A stretch of 64,000 nt of DNA from Onstottus_B arcticum (GCA_038040485.1 JBBPIE010000035.1:9339-73338), one strand, 5' to 3'; positions 52,965 to 62,599 are shown, counted from the first letter of the stretch. The notes: generated by a model not told the origin, from the letters alone. Numbers and translations: made by a program.

Positions 52965-53759
52965 ATGCGATTGATCATCCTTGGCAGCGGAAGCTCCGGC
53001 AACGCGCTCTACGTTGAGTCGGGCGCGACAAGCGTTCTTATCGATGCAGGGCTCTCCGCAAAAGAAACCGCTCGCCGGATGACCGCAGCCGGAGTCGACC
53101 CCTCAAAGCTTAGCGCCATCGTAATCACTCACGAACACACCGATCACATGAAAGGCGCGCGCGTCCTGTCGATGACCACGGGCGCGCCGGTCTTCATGTC
53201 GGAAGCGACTCGCGCTGTGTGCTCTTTCCCGGGCGGAGGCGAAGGCATCACCTGGGGCCAGACCATCACGTCGAGCGAGCCGTTTCAGATCGGTTCGCTG
53301 AACTTCCACCCGTTCAACATCCCTCACGACGGCGTGGACACCTTTGCGCTCACGGTTGAATCGGAAGGCGTCAAGATCGGCGTCGTGACCGACCTCGGCT
53401 ACATCACTCAGCTCGTAGCCGAACGGCTGCGCGGATCGAACCTGGTGATGATCGAATCGAACCACGACCGAGACATGTTGAAGGTTGGTCCTTACCCGTG
53501 GTCCCTGAAGCAGAGGATTGCAAGCAACACCGGCCATCTGTCGAACGACGAGACTTCGAGGTGGATTCGCGACGACTTTGACGGTGGGGCGGAATACCTG
53601 GTGCTGGCGCATTTGTCGCGTCAGTGCAATCATCCCGAGCTTGCGCGGCTGTCGGCGCTTCAAGCGCTTGAGGCGCACGGGTCGCTCTTTTTCAGGCGAG
53701 CTGAAGAGCGGCTGAGGATCGCGCCTCCCGATCGCGCGAGTGAGTGGTTTGAGTTATGA
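52965..53759 (+). CDS. MBL-fold metallo-hydrolase (YycJ/PhnP-like)
   Basis: A 264-residue beta-lactamase-fold hydrolase with the metal motif T-H56-E-H58-T-D60-H61 and further ligands in FPPH-like positions (NIPHDGVD, about 125) and AHLSRQCNHPE near the C-terminus. Members act on nucleic acids or phosphodiesters. The stop overlaps the start of the GxxExxY gene by 4 bases (53756-53759). Confidence 0.92.
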   Translation: MRLIILGSGSSGNALYVESGATSVLIDAGLSAKETARRMTAAGVDPSKLSAIVITHEHTDHMKGARVLSMTTGAPVFMSEATRAVCSFPGGGEGITWGQTITSSEPFQIGSLNFHPFNIPHDGVDTFALTVESEGVKIGVVTDLGYITQLVAERLRGSNLVMIESNHDRDMLKVGPYPWSLKQRIASNTGHLSNDETSRWIRDDFDGGAEYLVLAHLSRQCNHPELARLSALQALEAHGSLFFRRAEERLRIAPPDRASEWFEL

Positions 53760-54190
53760 CGGAGAACCAACCACAAAGGCACAAAGACACTAAGACAAAG
53801 CTGTTCGAACCCGTGCCTGCCGAGATTGAGCGGGTGGCGAGGCAGACGGTAGATTGCGCCTTCAGAGTCCATTCGGCGTTGGGCCCCGGGTTGCTCGAGT
53901 CTGTTTATAGAGTATGCCTTGCTCACGAGCTGCGGCGACGAGGCTTGAAGGTCGAAAATGAGGTGAGGATCCCGATCGTATACGAAGGGCTTCAGCTGGA
54001 CGCGGGCTTGCGCATTGATCTCCTCGTCGAGGGCGGACTGATCCTAGAATTGAAGGCTGTAATCAGAATGGAGCCTGTCTTTGAAGCGCAACTCTTAACA
54101 TACCTTAAGCTCACTGGTCAGCGACTCGGCCTTCTCATCAACTTCAACGTGCCGCTAATCAAGGATGGCATCAAACGGGTGGTACTATGA
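53756..54190 (+). CDS. GxxExxY protein
   Basis: A 144-residue protein with the naming motif GPGLLESVY (about 44-52) and the rest of the family pattern (ELRRRGLKVENEVRIPIVYEG, RIDLLVEGGLILELKAV), which looks like a PD-(D/E)xK nuclease core (D..ELK). No activity has been fixed for the family. Its first 20 codons (NQPQRHKDTKTK) are encoded by an inverted repeat arm whose partner lies just after its stop. The start overlaps the MBL stop, so it may have entered at that site. Confidence 0.9.
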   Translation: MTENQPQRHKDTKTKLFEPVPAEIERVARQTVDCAFRVHSALGPGLLESVYRVCLAHELRRRGLKVENEVRIPIVYEGLQLDAGLRIDLLVEGGLILELKAVIRMEPVFEAQLLTYLKLTGQRLGLLINFNVPLIKDGIKRVVL

Positions 54191-54221
54191 ATACCCTTTG
54201 TGGCTTAGTGCCTTTGTGGTT
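53769..54221. repeat. Inverted repeat pair flanking the GxxExxY gene
   Basis: The left arm (53769-53800, starting aaccacaaaggcac) and the right arm (54195-54221, inverted) share 14 identical bases and further similar units of 6-7 bases (acaaag, actaag). Together they bracket the gene almost exactly. Confidence 0.8.
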
Positions 54222-54233
54222 GAATCTCCCGCT

Positions 54234-55526
54234 ATGATTGAACGATACACGCGGCCAGAGATGGGCGCGATTTGGACAGACGAGAATAGATTTCAAAAGT
54301 GGCTCGACGTCGAGATAGCCGTTTGCGAAGTCCACGCCGCAATGGGCGTAATCCCTGCCGAGGCGGTCGAGGTCATCAAGAAGAAAGCCAGGTTCTCGGT
54401 CGAGCGCATCAACGAGATCGAACGCACCACCCGGCACGACGTGATCGCATTCACGACGGCGCTTGCGGAGAGCATTGGGCCCGAGTCGCGATTCGTTCAC
54501 TACGGGCTGACCTCGTCGGACGTTGTCGATACTGCAAACGCGCTGCTGATGCGCGATGCGGCGACGCTGCTGCAAGAAGACCTGGACCGGCTCGGACAAG
54601 TGCTGCGCCGTCGCGCGCTCGAGCACAAGCACACTGTCATGATCGGCCGAACTCACGGAGTGCATGCCGAGCCGACGACGTTTGGGCTTGTGCTGGCGTT
54701 GTACTACTCGGAGAACGAGCGCAACAAAGAACGGCTGGGGCGCGCGCGCGAAGTGATCAGCTACGGCAAGATCTCGGGGGCCGTGGGGACCTTCGCCCAT
54801 CTCGATCCCGAAGTCGAAGAGCGAGTTTGCGCGAAGCTCGCTTTGAAGCCCGCGGCGATATCGACGCAGATCATCCAGCGCGACCGGCACGCCGAGTTTC
54901 TTTCGACGCTTGCGATAGTTGCGTCGTCGCTCGAGAAGATCGCGCTCGAAGTCCGCCACCTTCAGCGCACCGAAGTGCGCGAAGCAGAAGAACCCTTCTC
55001 ACCGGGACAAAAAGGCTCGTCGGCGATGCCGCACAAGCGCAATCCGGTCACGTCGGAACAGATCTGCGGCCTCGCCCGTGTCGTGCGCGCCAACGCGCAA
55101 GCCGCTCTTGAGAACAACGCGCTGTGGCACGAGCGTGACATCTCGCACTCGTCGGTCGAGCGGATAATCCTACCCGACTCGTGCATACTCGCCGACTACT
55201 TGATCAGCAAGACTGAATGGTTGATTGACGGGCTGGTAGTCTATCCGGCTCGAATGCGCTCGAACCTGGACGCGTTAGGTGGAATAACCGCAAGCGGACA
55301 GTTGCTGCTTGAGCTGACTCGCAAGGGGGTGACGCGAGAGGACGCGTACGCGATAGTTCAGCCGCTGGCGATGCGAGTTTGGGACGCCGGCGCACACTTC
55401 CGCGACCTTGTGATGAAGACGAAGAGCATCACCGAACGGCTTTCGCGCGAAGAGCTTGATGTTGTGTTCGATGTAAGCAAACAGCTTCGAAACGTTGACA
55501 AGATTTTCGATAGGGTGTTCGGATGA
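54234..55526 (+). CDS. purB: Adenylosuccinate lyase
   Basis: A 430-residue enzyme of the fumarase/aspartase superfamily. It splits adenylosuccinate to AMP and SAICAR to AICAR, both with release of fumarate. The signature loop GSSAMPHKRNP (about residues 262-272) and the TSSDVVDT and GRTHG motifs are present. The ATG at 54234 is typical (MIERYTRPEM); the longer frame runs into the repeat. It is followed by purS and purQ. Confidence 0.97.
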   Translation: MIERYTRPEMGAIWTDENRFQKWLDVEIAVCEVHAAMGVIPAEAVEVIKKKARFSVERINEIERTTRHDVIAFTTALAESIGPESRFVHYGLTSSDVVDTANALLMRDAATLLQEDLDRLGQVLRRRALEHKHTVMIGRTHGVHAEPTTFGLVLALYYSENERNKERLGRAREVISYGKISGAVGTFAHLDPEVEERVCAKLALKPAAISTQIIQRDRHAEFLSTLAIVASSLEKIALEVRHLQRTEVREAEEPFSPGQKGSSAMPHKRNPVTSEQICGLARVVRANAQAALENNALWHERDISHSSVERIILPDSCILADYLISKTEWLIDGLVVYPARMRSNLDALGGITASGQLLLELTRKGVTREDAYAIVQPLAMRVWDAGAHFRDLVMKTKSITERLSREELDVVFDVSKQLRNVDKIFDRVFG

Positions 55527-55533
55527 GGATAGC

Positions 55534-55638
55534 AACCAAAGATGAACACTGATGAACACTGATACACGGGGCCTTTTGCACGAACCACGCGCCTGCCCGA
55601 AAACAATCTGTGTTTATCTTTGTTCATCTGTGGTTTCA
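55534..55638. repeat. Inverted tandem element (gatgaacact units)
   Basis: aaccaaagatgaacactgat-type units at 55534-55567 are inverted at 55609-55638 (atctttgttcatctgtggtt). It fills the gap between purB and purS. Confidence 0.78.
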
Positions 55639-55646
55639 GACAAACC

Positions 55647-55898
55647 ATGAAAGCCAGAATCTACGTCACGCTCAAACCATCCGTGCTCGATCCTCAGGGC
55701 AAAGCCATACATCACGCCGTCGAGACCATCGGCTATAGCGGGATTCAGGACGTCCGCCAGGGTAAGTACTTCGAAGTTACCCTCGCTGACGGCGTGTCCG
55801 CGGCTGAAGCGCGCGCCACCATTGAGCGAATGGCTAACGAGGTTTTAGCCAACCCGGTCATCGAAGAGTACCGCGTCGAACTAGATTCCGAATCCTGA
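55647..55898 (+). CDS. purS: Phosphoribosylformylglycinamidine synthase subunit PurS
   Basis: An 83-residue protein with the PurS start (MKARIYVTLKPSVLDPQGKA) and the family core (GKYFEVTL). It bridges PurL and PurQ in the small-subunit FGAM synthase complex. It lies 71 bases before purQ in the same direction. Length is normal. Confidence 0.95.
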   Translation: MKARIYVTLKPSVLDPQGKAIHHAVETIGYSGIQDVRQGKYFEVTLADGVSAAEARATIERMANEVLANPVIEEYRVELDSES

Positions 55899-55969
55899 TC
55901 GTGCGATAATGCCGCTTACGCAGGCCCCGAGCTCGATAGCCCCCTTCTCACGGAAAGGATCGGATACGC

Positions 55970-56677
55970 ATGAAATTCGGCGTAGTGATGTTTCCCGGTT
56001 CAAACTGCGATCACGACACCTATCACGTCATAAGCAAAGTCATTGGCCAGCCCGTCGACTTTATCTGGCACCGGCAGAATTCGGTCGGCGACTGCGACGC
56101 GGTCATCCTGCCCGGCGGGTTTTCATACGGTGACTACTTGAGGACCGGAGCAATTGCGCGGTTTAGTCCCGTGATGGGCGCGGTCAAGGAGTTCGCTTCA
56201 AAAGGCGGGTTGGTGATAGGGATCTGCAACGGGTTTCAGATTCTCTGCGAAGCCGGGCTGCTGCCGGGCGCACTGCTTCGAAACAAGCACCTGAAGTTCA
56301 TATGCGAACACGTGAACATGCGCGTCGAAGCCGTTGATACGCCGTTCACCAATCGCTGCCAGCGCGGCCAGGTGTTGTCGGTTCCGATCGCGCACGGCGA
56401 CGGAAATTATTTCTGCAACGCCGAGACGTTGCGCGAGCTTCAACGCGAGAACCGGATCGTATTCCGGTATAGCAGCGAGGCCGGCGGGCTGGATGAAGCT
56501 TCGAACCCGAACGGCTCGCTCGACGACATCGCTGGCATCTGCAACCGAGAGCGGAATGTGTTGGGATTGATGCCTCACCCCGAGCGCGCAAGCGAGGCAC
56601 TCTTGGGCAGCAACGACGGGCGGATCATCTTCTATTCGCTGGCCGACACGCTTGCCGAGTTAGCGAAAGCTTCCTAG
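55970..56677 (+). CDS. purQ: Phosphoribosylformylglycinamidine synthase glutaminase subunit PurQ
   Basis: A 235-residue class I glutamine amidotransferase with catalytic C86 (GICNGFQ) and the His/Glu pair in MPHPERASE near the C-terminus. It makes ammonia from glutamine for PurL. Its last 18 bases overlap the convergent esterase gene. Confidence 0.97.
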   Translation: MKFGVVMFPGSNCDHDTYHVISKVIGQPVDFIWHRQNSVGDCDAVILPGGFSYGDYLRTGAIARFSPVMGAVKEFASKGGLVIGICNGFQILCEAGLLPGALLRNKHLKFICEHVNMRVEAVDTPFTNRCQRGQVLSVPIAHGDGNYFCNAETLRELQRENRIVFRYSSEAGGLDEASNPNGSLDDIAGICNRERNVLGLMPHPERASEALLGSNDGRIIFYSLADTLAELAKAS

Positions 56678-57499
56678 CCACCGGCGCTTCTTTCTCTTCC
56701 TCTTGGGAAAAAGGAAATGCAAGACCGGGTCGACTCGCGCGGCCCACGCCAGCTCGTCATGCACCGCGTCCGTCGCTTCGAAGTACTTGAGATCTTCGTC
56801 AAGTTTCCACCCCTTATCCAAGAGCGCATCACGGAGCGGGGGAAGAGCCTTCACCGCTTCGCCTTCCGCGGTGCCGATGTCCAGCCAGATGCGAAGCTCA
56901 GGCTTAACAGCCAGCGACTCGACCTTGTGAATGATCATGCGATGGTCCCACCAGGCGGACGGCGAGATGATCGCGAGTTTGCTGAACACGTGCGGGTACT
57001 TGAGGCCGAGATATAGCGAGACAAGCCCGCCGAGCGAGGAACCCCCGAGCCCCGTGTTCTGGCGATCCTCAAGAGTGCGATAGCTCGCATCGATAAACGG
57101 CTTCAGTTCTTCCACCAACATCCTTCCGTAGAGATCGGCGCTGCCGCCTTTCTTGAGGCGGTCGTCCGGCGTCGGCGTGTACTCATCTACGCGGTCAAAG
57201 CCGGTGTTATAGATTCCGACTATGATCAGCGGTTCGATCTCGCCGGCCTCGATCAAGTGCTCGGCGGTCTCATCCACCTGCCAGTCGCGGCCGGCTATAA
57301 ACGACGTTGCTCCATCGAAAAGGTTCTGCCCGTCGTGAAGGTAGAGCACCGGGTATCGCTTCATCCTGGTTTTCTTGTAGCCGGGCGGAAGGTAGACGAT
57401 TACATCGCGGTCGTGTGCGAGAAACCGCGAGTGGAAGTCGCTATGAAACCGGATGTCACCTGTGAGCGTGTGTATTTTTTCGGGATGAGTTCTTGTCAT
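56660..57499 (-). CDS. Alpha/beta-hydrolase esterase (putative esterase D / Fes-like family)
   Basis: A 279-residue hydrolase with nucleophile motif GGSSLGG (near residue 150), the YLHDGQNLFD box typical of the esterase D/Fes group and a later His (DAVHDELAWAAR). It has no signal peptide. The basic end (KRKRKKRRWLGSF) is unusual and overlaps the end of purQ by 18 bases in the opposite direction. Substrate unknown. Confidence 0.88.
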   Translation of the reverse strand: MTRTHPEKIHTLTGDIRFHSDFHSRFLAHDRDVIVYLPPGYKKTRMKRYPVLYLHDGQNLFDGATSFIAGRDWQVDETAEHLIEAGEIEPLIIVGIYNTGFDRVDEYTPTPDDRLKKGGSADLYGRMLVEELKPFIDASYRTLEDRQNTGLGGSSLGGLVSLYLGLKYPHVFSKLAIISPSAWWDHRMIIHKVESLAVKPELRIWLDIGTAEGEAVKALPPLRDALLDKGWKLDEDLKYFEATDAVHDELAWAARVDPVLHFLFPKRKRKKRRWLGSFR

Positions 57500-57649
57500 G
57501 CGCGCGTCTTCGGCGAAATGGAGGGCTGCATCGAGCGAGGATTATCAGGGTTCAGCGCGAGTTTTTCAACGTGTCTTGATAAAGGTTCTTGTCCGCGTTA
57601 GCATACCCCTCAGTCATTTCTCGCCTCGCTCCGGAAAGTAGCCGCCACT

Positions 57650-59929
57650 ATGAATGAACCCGCGATCACTCCCGAACTCATTCTAAGCCACGGACTCTCC
57701 GAAAAAGAATACGATCGAATCCTCGAGCTTCTAGGCCGCAAGCCGACCTTCACCGAACTCGGCATCTTTTCAGTGATGTGGTCCGAGCACTGCTCGTACA
57801 AGTCCTCGCGCGTTCATTTGCGCAGGCTGCCTACTCAGGGCGATTGCGTGCTTCAAGGTCCGGGCGAAAACGCCGGCGTGGTCGATATCGGCGGCGGGCT
57901 GGCTGCCGCTTTCAAGATCGAGTCGCACAATCACCCGTCGTTTATCGAGCCTTATCAAGGCGCGGCTACCGGCGTGGGTGGAATCTTACGCGACGTGTTC
58001 ACGATGGGAGCCCGTCCGATTGCGGCGATGAACTCGCTGCATTTCGGCCCGCTGACCGCCGGTCCGGATGCGTCGGCAGACGAGCAAGCAACCGCAGCGC
58101 GCAACCGGTCGATCGCGGCCGGTGTCGTGAAAGGCATAGGCGACTACGGCAACGCGTTCGGTGTGCCGACGATTGGCGGCGAAGTGCGTTTCGCCGGCTG
58201 CTACTCGCGCAATCCGCTGGTCAATGCGTTCACGCTCGGAATCATGCGCGCCGACCAGATCTTCTATGGACGCGCGGCGGGCGTTGGCAACCCGGTGATC
58301 TATGTAGGCGCGAAGACTGGGCGAGATGGAATTCACGGCGCGACGATGGCTTCAGAAGAGTTTGGCGAAGAAGCCCAGTCGAAACGCCCGACGGTTCAAG
58401 TGGGCGACCCTTTCCTCGAGAAACTGTTGCTCGAAGCGTGTCTCGAGGCGATGCGCGCGGGAGCGATCGTTGGCATCCAGGACATGGGCGCGGCTGGGCT
58501 GACCAGCTCGTCTTGCGAGATGGGCGGGCGCGCCGGAACCGGCATCGAGTTGGAGCTTAATCTGGTGCCTCAACGCGAGACCGGGATGACGGCTTACGAG
58601 ACGATGCTGTCGGAATCCCAGGAGCGGATGCTGATTGTCGCCGACTCCGGACGCGAACGCGAAGTGCTGGATATTTTCAAGAAGTGGGAGCTTGACGCGG
58701 TGGTGATCGGGCGGGTGGTTGCCGGCGGGCGCCTGCGAGTGAAAAAAGACGGCAAGACCGTTGCCGACATTCCCAACTCAGCGTTGACCGACGCGGCGCC
58801 TGTCTATACTAGACCAACCAAGAGTCCCGAAGCGCCGGCTCCGGTCGAGGTTGCGCAGATCGAGGATTCCGCCGAAGATCTGGACGCTACTTTCCTGAGG
58901 ATCATCGCGTCGGGTAATGTGGCGTCCAAGGAGTGGGTCTACCGGCAGTACGATCACATGGTGCGAACAAACACGGTTGTCTTGCCGGGTTCGGACGCCG
59001 CGGTGATTCGAATCAAGGAGAAGCGACGGCTGCTGGCGATGACGCTCGATTCGAATGCCCGCTACTGTGCGATCGATCCGCGTGAGGGAGCCAAGCTTGT
59101 AGTCGCCGAAGCCTGCCGCAATCTTGCGGTCAGCGGCGCGCGTCCGCTCGCGTTGACCAACTGTTTGAACTTCGCTTCGCCCGAGCGGCCGGAGGTGATG
59201 TGGCAGTTCAGCGAAGTGATCGACGGAATGGCTGAAGCGTGCGCCGCGTTCGGCACGCCCGTCACCGGCGGGAACGTGAGCTTTTACAACGAGACCGACG
59301 GACGTGGCATTCATCCCAGTCCGGTCATCGGGATGGTCGGCGTCATCGAAGACTCACGCCACGTGACGACTCAATGGTTCAAGTCGGAAGGGCGCGCGGT
59401 CATCTTGTTGGGCGAGACGCGTAATGACCTTGGGGCGAGCGAGTACGAGCTTGCGACGAAAGGGAAGCTCGAAGGCCGGGTGCCGAAGCTTGATTTGGAT
59501 TTCGAACGGCGAGCGCAGGAAGTTTGTTTGAAGGCGATTCAGGCGGGGCTCATCGAATCCGCGCATGACTGTTCAGACGGCGGATTGAGCGTGGCGCTTG
59601 CTGAGAGTTGCTTCTCGAGTTATCGCCGTGAGGCTATCGGGTGCCAGGTCGATCTTACAGGCGATTTATCATCCGCCGCGTTGTTGTTTTCCGAGACGCC
59701 CTCTCGCATTGTCGTGTCGGCGGTTCAAAGCAACGTTGATCAGATCGTCGCGCTCGCCGAAGAGCAAGGCGTGCCGGCAAGGGTGATAGGTGAGACGGGC
59801 GGCGACCGGTTTGTGATTGAAGTGAACGGAGAGAGTGTCGTCGACCGAGCGGTAGCCGAAGTTGAATCGGTCTGGCGAGATGCGCTGCCGAAGATGTTGG
59901 AAGCTGCGACTGTGGCGGCTGCAGACTGA
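57650..59929 (+). CDS. purL: Phosphoribosylformylglycinamidine synthase, large subunit PurL
   Basis: A 759-residue small-type PurL. Conserved points include the active-site H47 in WSEHCSYKSS, the SHNHPS box and GAATGVGGI near residues 90-115, and the second half-domain repeating the fold (SDGGLSVALAES). It uses ammonia from PurQ and ATP to convert FGAR to FGAM, with PurS. The esterase gene is between it and purQ on the other strand. Confidence 0.97.
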   Translation: MNEPAITPELILSHGLSEKEYDRILELLGRKPTFTELGIFSVMWSEHCSYKSSRVHLRRLPTQGDCVLQGPGENAGVVDIGGGLAAAFKIESHNHPSFIEPYQGAATGVGGILRDVFTMGARPIAAMNSLHFGPLTAGPDASADEQATAARNRSIAAGVVKGIGDYGNAFGVPTIGGEVRFAGCYSRNPLVNAFTLGIMRADQIFYGRAAGVGNPVIYVGAKTGRDGIHGATMASEEFGEEAQSKRPTVQVGDPFLEKLLLEACLEAMRAGAIVGIQDMGAAGLTSSSCEMGGRAGTGIELELNLVPQRETGMTAYETMLSESQERMLIVADSGREREVLDIFKKWELDAVVIGRVVAGGRLRVKKDGKTVADIPNSALTDAAPVYTRPTKSPEAPAPVEVAQIEDSAEDLDATFLRIIASGNVASKEWVYRQYDHMVRTNTVVLPGSDAAVIRIKEKRRLLAMTLDSNARYCAIDPREGAKLVVAEACRNLAVSGARPLALTNCLNFASPERPEVMWQFSEVIDGMAEACAAFGTPVTGGNVSFYNETDGRGIHPSPVIGMVGVIEDSRHVTTQWFKSEGRAVILLGETRNDLGASEYELATKGKLEGRVPKLDLDFERRAQEVCLKAIQAGLIESAHDCSDGGLSVALAESCFSSYRREAIGCQVDLTGDLSSAALLFSETPSRIVVSAVQSNVDQIVALAEEQGVPARVIGETGGDRFVIEVNGESVVDRAVAEVESVWRDALPKMLEAATVAAAD

Positions 59930-59945
59930 CAGGCGATGGTGGGAT

Positions 59946-60203
59946 ATGAAACACGCTGGGGACGCTGCGCTCGACAAAATTGACGGCCTGTTGGTAAAGA
60001 TCCGTGTCCATCAGTCGTTGACCGAACGGAAGAGGGGCAGCTTCTACAGGAAAGCGGCCGGGTTTGCTCACTTTCACGAAGACGCGGCCGGGATGTTTGC
60101 CGATTTGAAAGTTGACGGGGAATGGAAGCGTTTTCGCGTCACGACGAGGTCCGAACAGAAACAGTTTCTCTCTAAATTGTCCTCTACGCTGCGAGATTTG
60201 TAG
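59946..60203 (+). CDS. Conserved-looking small protein after purL
   Basis: An 85-residue basic protein (IRVHQSLTERKRGSFYRKAAGFAHFHEDAAGMFADLKVDGEWKR). The sequence is regular and looks like a small conserved hypothetical family of soil bacteria that I cannot name. The frame opens earlier inside purL, but ATG 59946 follows its stop by 17 bases, so it is probably in the same transcript. Confidence 0.6.
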   Translation: MKHAGDAALDKIDGLLVKIRVHQSLTERKRGSFYRKAAGFAHFHEDAAGMFADLKVDGEWKRFRVTTRSEQKQFLSKLSSTLRDL

Positions 60204-60238
60204 CTCGAATGTGAGGGCAGGTTTCGCGCGACGCCGTT

Positions 60239-60685
60239 TTGCTTTTCACGCTATTGCCAAAGATTCCCACCAAACTCCAGATCTCCGCAGGCGGCGTGGC
60301 CTTCCGCAACATCGAAGGGCGAGTCGAGGTTGCGCTGATCTCGGTCGGCGAGGGTAACCGTTGGCAACTGCCCAAGGGGATAGTCGACAAGGGCGAATCC
60401 ACTGAAACTGCCGCCCTGCGCGAGGTCCGCGAAGAAGCCGGCATCGATACCAGACTGCTCAGCTTGATTGACAAGACTGAATACTGGTACCACGACAAGG
60501 CCCAGCAGGTTCGCTTTCACAAGTTCGTGTACTTCTATTTACTGGGTTATGAATCAGGCGAAGTGGCGGATCACGACGACGAAGTAAATGAAGCGCGTTG
60601 GGTTGAGATTGATGAAGCGATCGAGATCCTTGCGTTTGATAGCGAGAGGAAGGTCGTGGAGAAAGCGAAGACGATGATTGGCTAG
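60239..60685 (+). CDS. Nudix hydrolase
   Basis: A 148-residue protein with a complete Nudix box at about residues 47-69 (G-x5-E53-x7-R61-E62-x2-E65-E66-x-G68). Such enzymes remove nucleoside diphosphate-linked groups; the presence of a Tyr-rich pocket (EYWYHDKAQQVRFHKFVYFYL) resembles diadenosine polyphosphate hydrolases. The start may be TTG at 60239; no ATG is available before the domain. The stop overlaps the convergent Uma2 gene by 4 bases. Confidence 0.9.
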   Translation: MLFTLLPKIPTKLQISAGGVAFRNIEGRVEVALISVGEGNRWQLPKGIVDKGESTETAALREVREEAGIDTRLLSLIDKTEYWYHDKAQQVRFHKFVYFYLLGYESGEVADHDDEVNEARWVEIDEAIEILAFDSERKVVEKAKTMIG

Positions 60686-61302
60686 ATCTTCGGCTCCCAG
60701 ATCTCGCGGAGATCGAGTGTGAACCCAGGCAACTCCGGATCGCCGGACCCTCGCGTTATGTTTTTAAGTTCCTCAACGGCGGCGCCGGGACGATAGACGA
60801 ACACGCTCCGTTCTTCCGGATCGATCAACCACCCCAATCGAGCGCCGTTCGCTATGTACTCCTCCATCTTCGCTTGGAGTTCAGCAAGGTCGTCGGATTG
60901 TGATCGCAACTCGACGACGAAGTCCGGACAAAGCGGGATGAACTTCTTCTTCTGCTCGGCGGTCAGACGGGAGAGACGCTCGTGCGATATCCAGGCGGCG
61001 TCGGGCGAACGATCCGAACCGTTGGGCAACGAGAAACCGGTTGATGAGTCGAACGAGGCTCCCGAACCGTCTTGTCTGGTCCATGTGTATAGTTGACCAG
61101 TGACCGAGGTGTTGCGATTTCCGGTTTCTCCGCCGGTTGGTGGCATAACGATAAGGTCTCCTTCCGCCGTCCGCTCAAGGCGAAGATTGCGGTTGATCTG
61201 ACACAGCTTGAAGAATTGCTCGTCGGTCAGGTCGAGTACTGGGCTGATGCGGAGTGTCACGTAGGTGGCAACTGTCTTGGGTTCGGTCAGCGCGCTGCTC
61301 AT
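60682..61302 (-). CDS. Uma2-family (DUF820) putative endonuclease
   Basis: A 206-residue protein of the Uma2 family with the PD-(D/E)xK-like core: SPDAAWIS, then FIPLCPDFVVELRSQSDDL and the LGWLIDPEERSVFVYRPG box. No definite target is known for these proteins. It is single, convergent with the Nudix gene and divergent from the aldo/keto reductase gene. Confidence 0.92.
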   Translation of the reverse strand: MSSALTEPKTVATYVTLRISPVLDLTDEQFFKLCQINRNLRLERTAEGDLIVMPPTGGETGNRNTSVTGQLYTWTRQDGSGASFDSSTGFSLPNGSDRSPDAAWISHERLSRLTAEQKKKFIPLCPDFVVELRSQSDDLAELQAKMEEYIANGARLGWLIDPEERSVFVYRPGAAVEELKNITRGSGDPELPGFTLDLREIWEPKI

Positions 61303-61432
61303 TCTAAAGACCCCCTGTTTATCGTCGCGATTCTACCATGACTCGCGGTGTCCGGCCGCTCGATTCCCAGCATCCGTTCGACTCCCGACCGGGGCTCGGT
61401 TATCATCTCGGAGCCAAAAGAAGGGAATGAAA

Positions 61433-62542
61433 ATGAAGACCAAAGGCGCGACTGCGGAAGGAACAAAGCGCTATGCCGATCGGATGAACGCCGTTGCGGC
61501 GCCGGATCACTTCCGCGAGCAACAAGGTCTGGCGATGTCGTCGATTGGGTTGGGAACCTATCTCGGACATTGGGACGACGCGACCGACAAGTCGTATCAG
61601 GAGGCGATTCGCCGCGCGATCGAGCTCGGCTGCAACGTAATCGACTCGGCAGTCAACTATCGCTTCCAGCGAAGCGAACGGGCAATCGGCGTCGCGCTCA
61701 AGCAGACCTTCGAATCGAGCACGGCCTCGCGGGACGAGATCGTTCTCGCGACCAAGGGCGGGTTCTTTCCGTTCGATGACGAACCGCCGCGTGACGCGCG
61801 CGGGTGGGTGATGACGAACGTGATCGACAAGGGGATCGCTCGAGCCGAAGACATCGCGGGCGGAAGTCATTGCATGACGCCTGCCTATCTTGACGACCAG
61901 CTGTCGCGAAGCCTGAATAATCTCGGTGTGGACTCGATCGATGTTTACTACATTCACAATCCCGAAACTCAACTTGAATCGGTCAATCGAGAGGAGTTCA
62001 ACACGCGAATCAGGGCGGCGTTCGAGTTCCTGGAGAAGGCCTGCGCCGACGGACGAATCGCGCTTTACGGAACGGCGACTTGGAACGGTTATCGTCAGCC
62101 CAGCGGGTCGCGCGGCTATCTGTCGCTCGAGGAGTTGGTAAAGCTCGCGCGCGAGGTCGGAGGCGACGAGCATCGCTTTCGGGTTATTCAGTTGCCTTAC
62201 AACCTTGGGATGCCCGAAGCGATAACCGAAGCAACACAACTCGTCGAAGGCGAGCCGGTGTCGACGTTAATGGCTGCGGACCGGCTGGGGATCACGGTGA
62301 TGTGCAGCGCGTCGATCCTGCAAGCGAAACTCACCCAGAACCTTCCGGCGTTCGTCGCCGAAGCGTTGGCCGGTCTCAGCACTGACGCTCAGCGAGCGAT
62401 ACAATTCGTTCGGTCGACGCCCGGGGTCACCACCGCGCTTGTCGGGATGAGCAAGCGTTCGCACGTGGAAGAGAACCTGGGAACAGCTCGAGTGTCGCCC
62501 GCTTCAGTGGACGACTTCTTCAAGATGTTTTCGAACAATTGA
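61433..62542 (+). CDS. Aldo/keto reductase
   Basis: A 369-residue protein (or 371 from ATG 61427) with the AKR catalytic tetrad in order: D in NVIDSAVNY with Tyr, K in LATKGGF, H in VYYIHNPE. The (beta/alpha)8 order is normal, and a longer N-terminus precedes the first strand. GAAGGG lies 8 bases before ATG 61433. It reduces carbonyls with NADPH; the substrate is unknown. Confidence 0.9.
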   Translation: MKTKGATAEGTKRYADRMNAVAAPDHFREQQGLAMSSIGLGTYLGHWDDATDKSYQEAIRRAIELGCNVIDSAVNYRFQRSERAIGVALKQTFESSTASRDEIVLATKGGFFPFDDEPPRDARGWVMTNVIDKGIARAEDIAGGSHCMTPAYLDDQLSRSLNNLGVDSIDVYYIHNPETQLESVNREEFNTRIRAAFEFLEKACADGRIALYGTATWNGYRQPSGSRGYLSLEELVKLAREVGGDEHRFRVIQLPYNLGMPEAITEATQLVEGEPVSTLMAADRLGITVMCSASILQAKLTQNLPAFVAEALAGLSTDAQRAIQFVRSTPGVTTALVGMSKRSHVEENLGTARVSPASVDDFFKMFSNN

Positions 62543-62599
62543 GCCTTCAGTTGTCGAGAGCCGTTTGCTTGCACTTTTTTCTTTCTCGCCAGCGTAATG

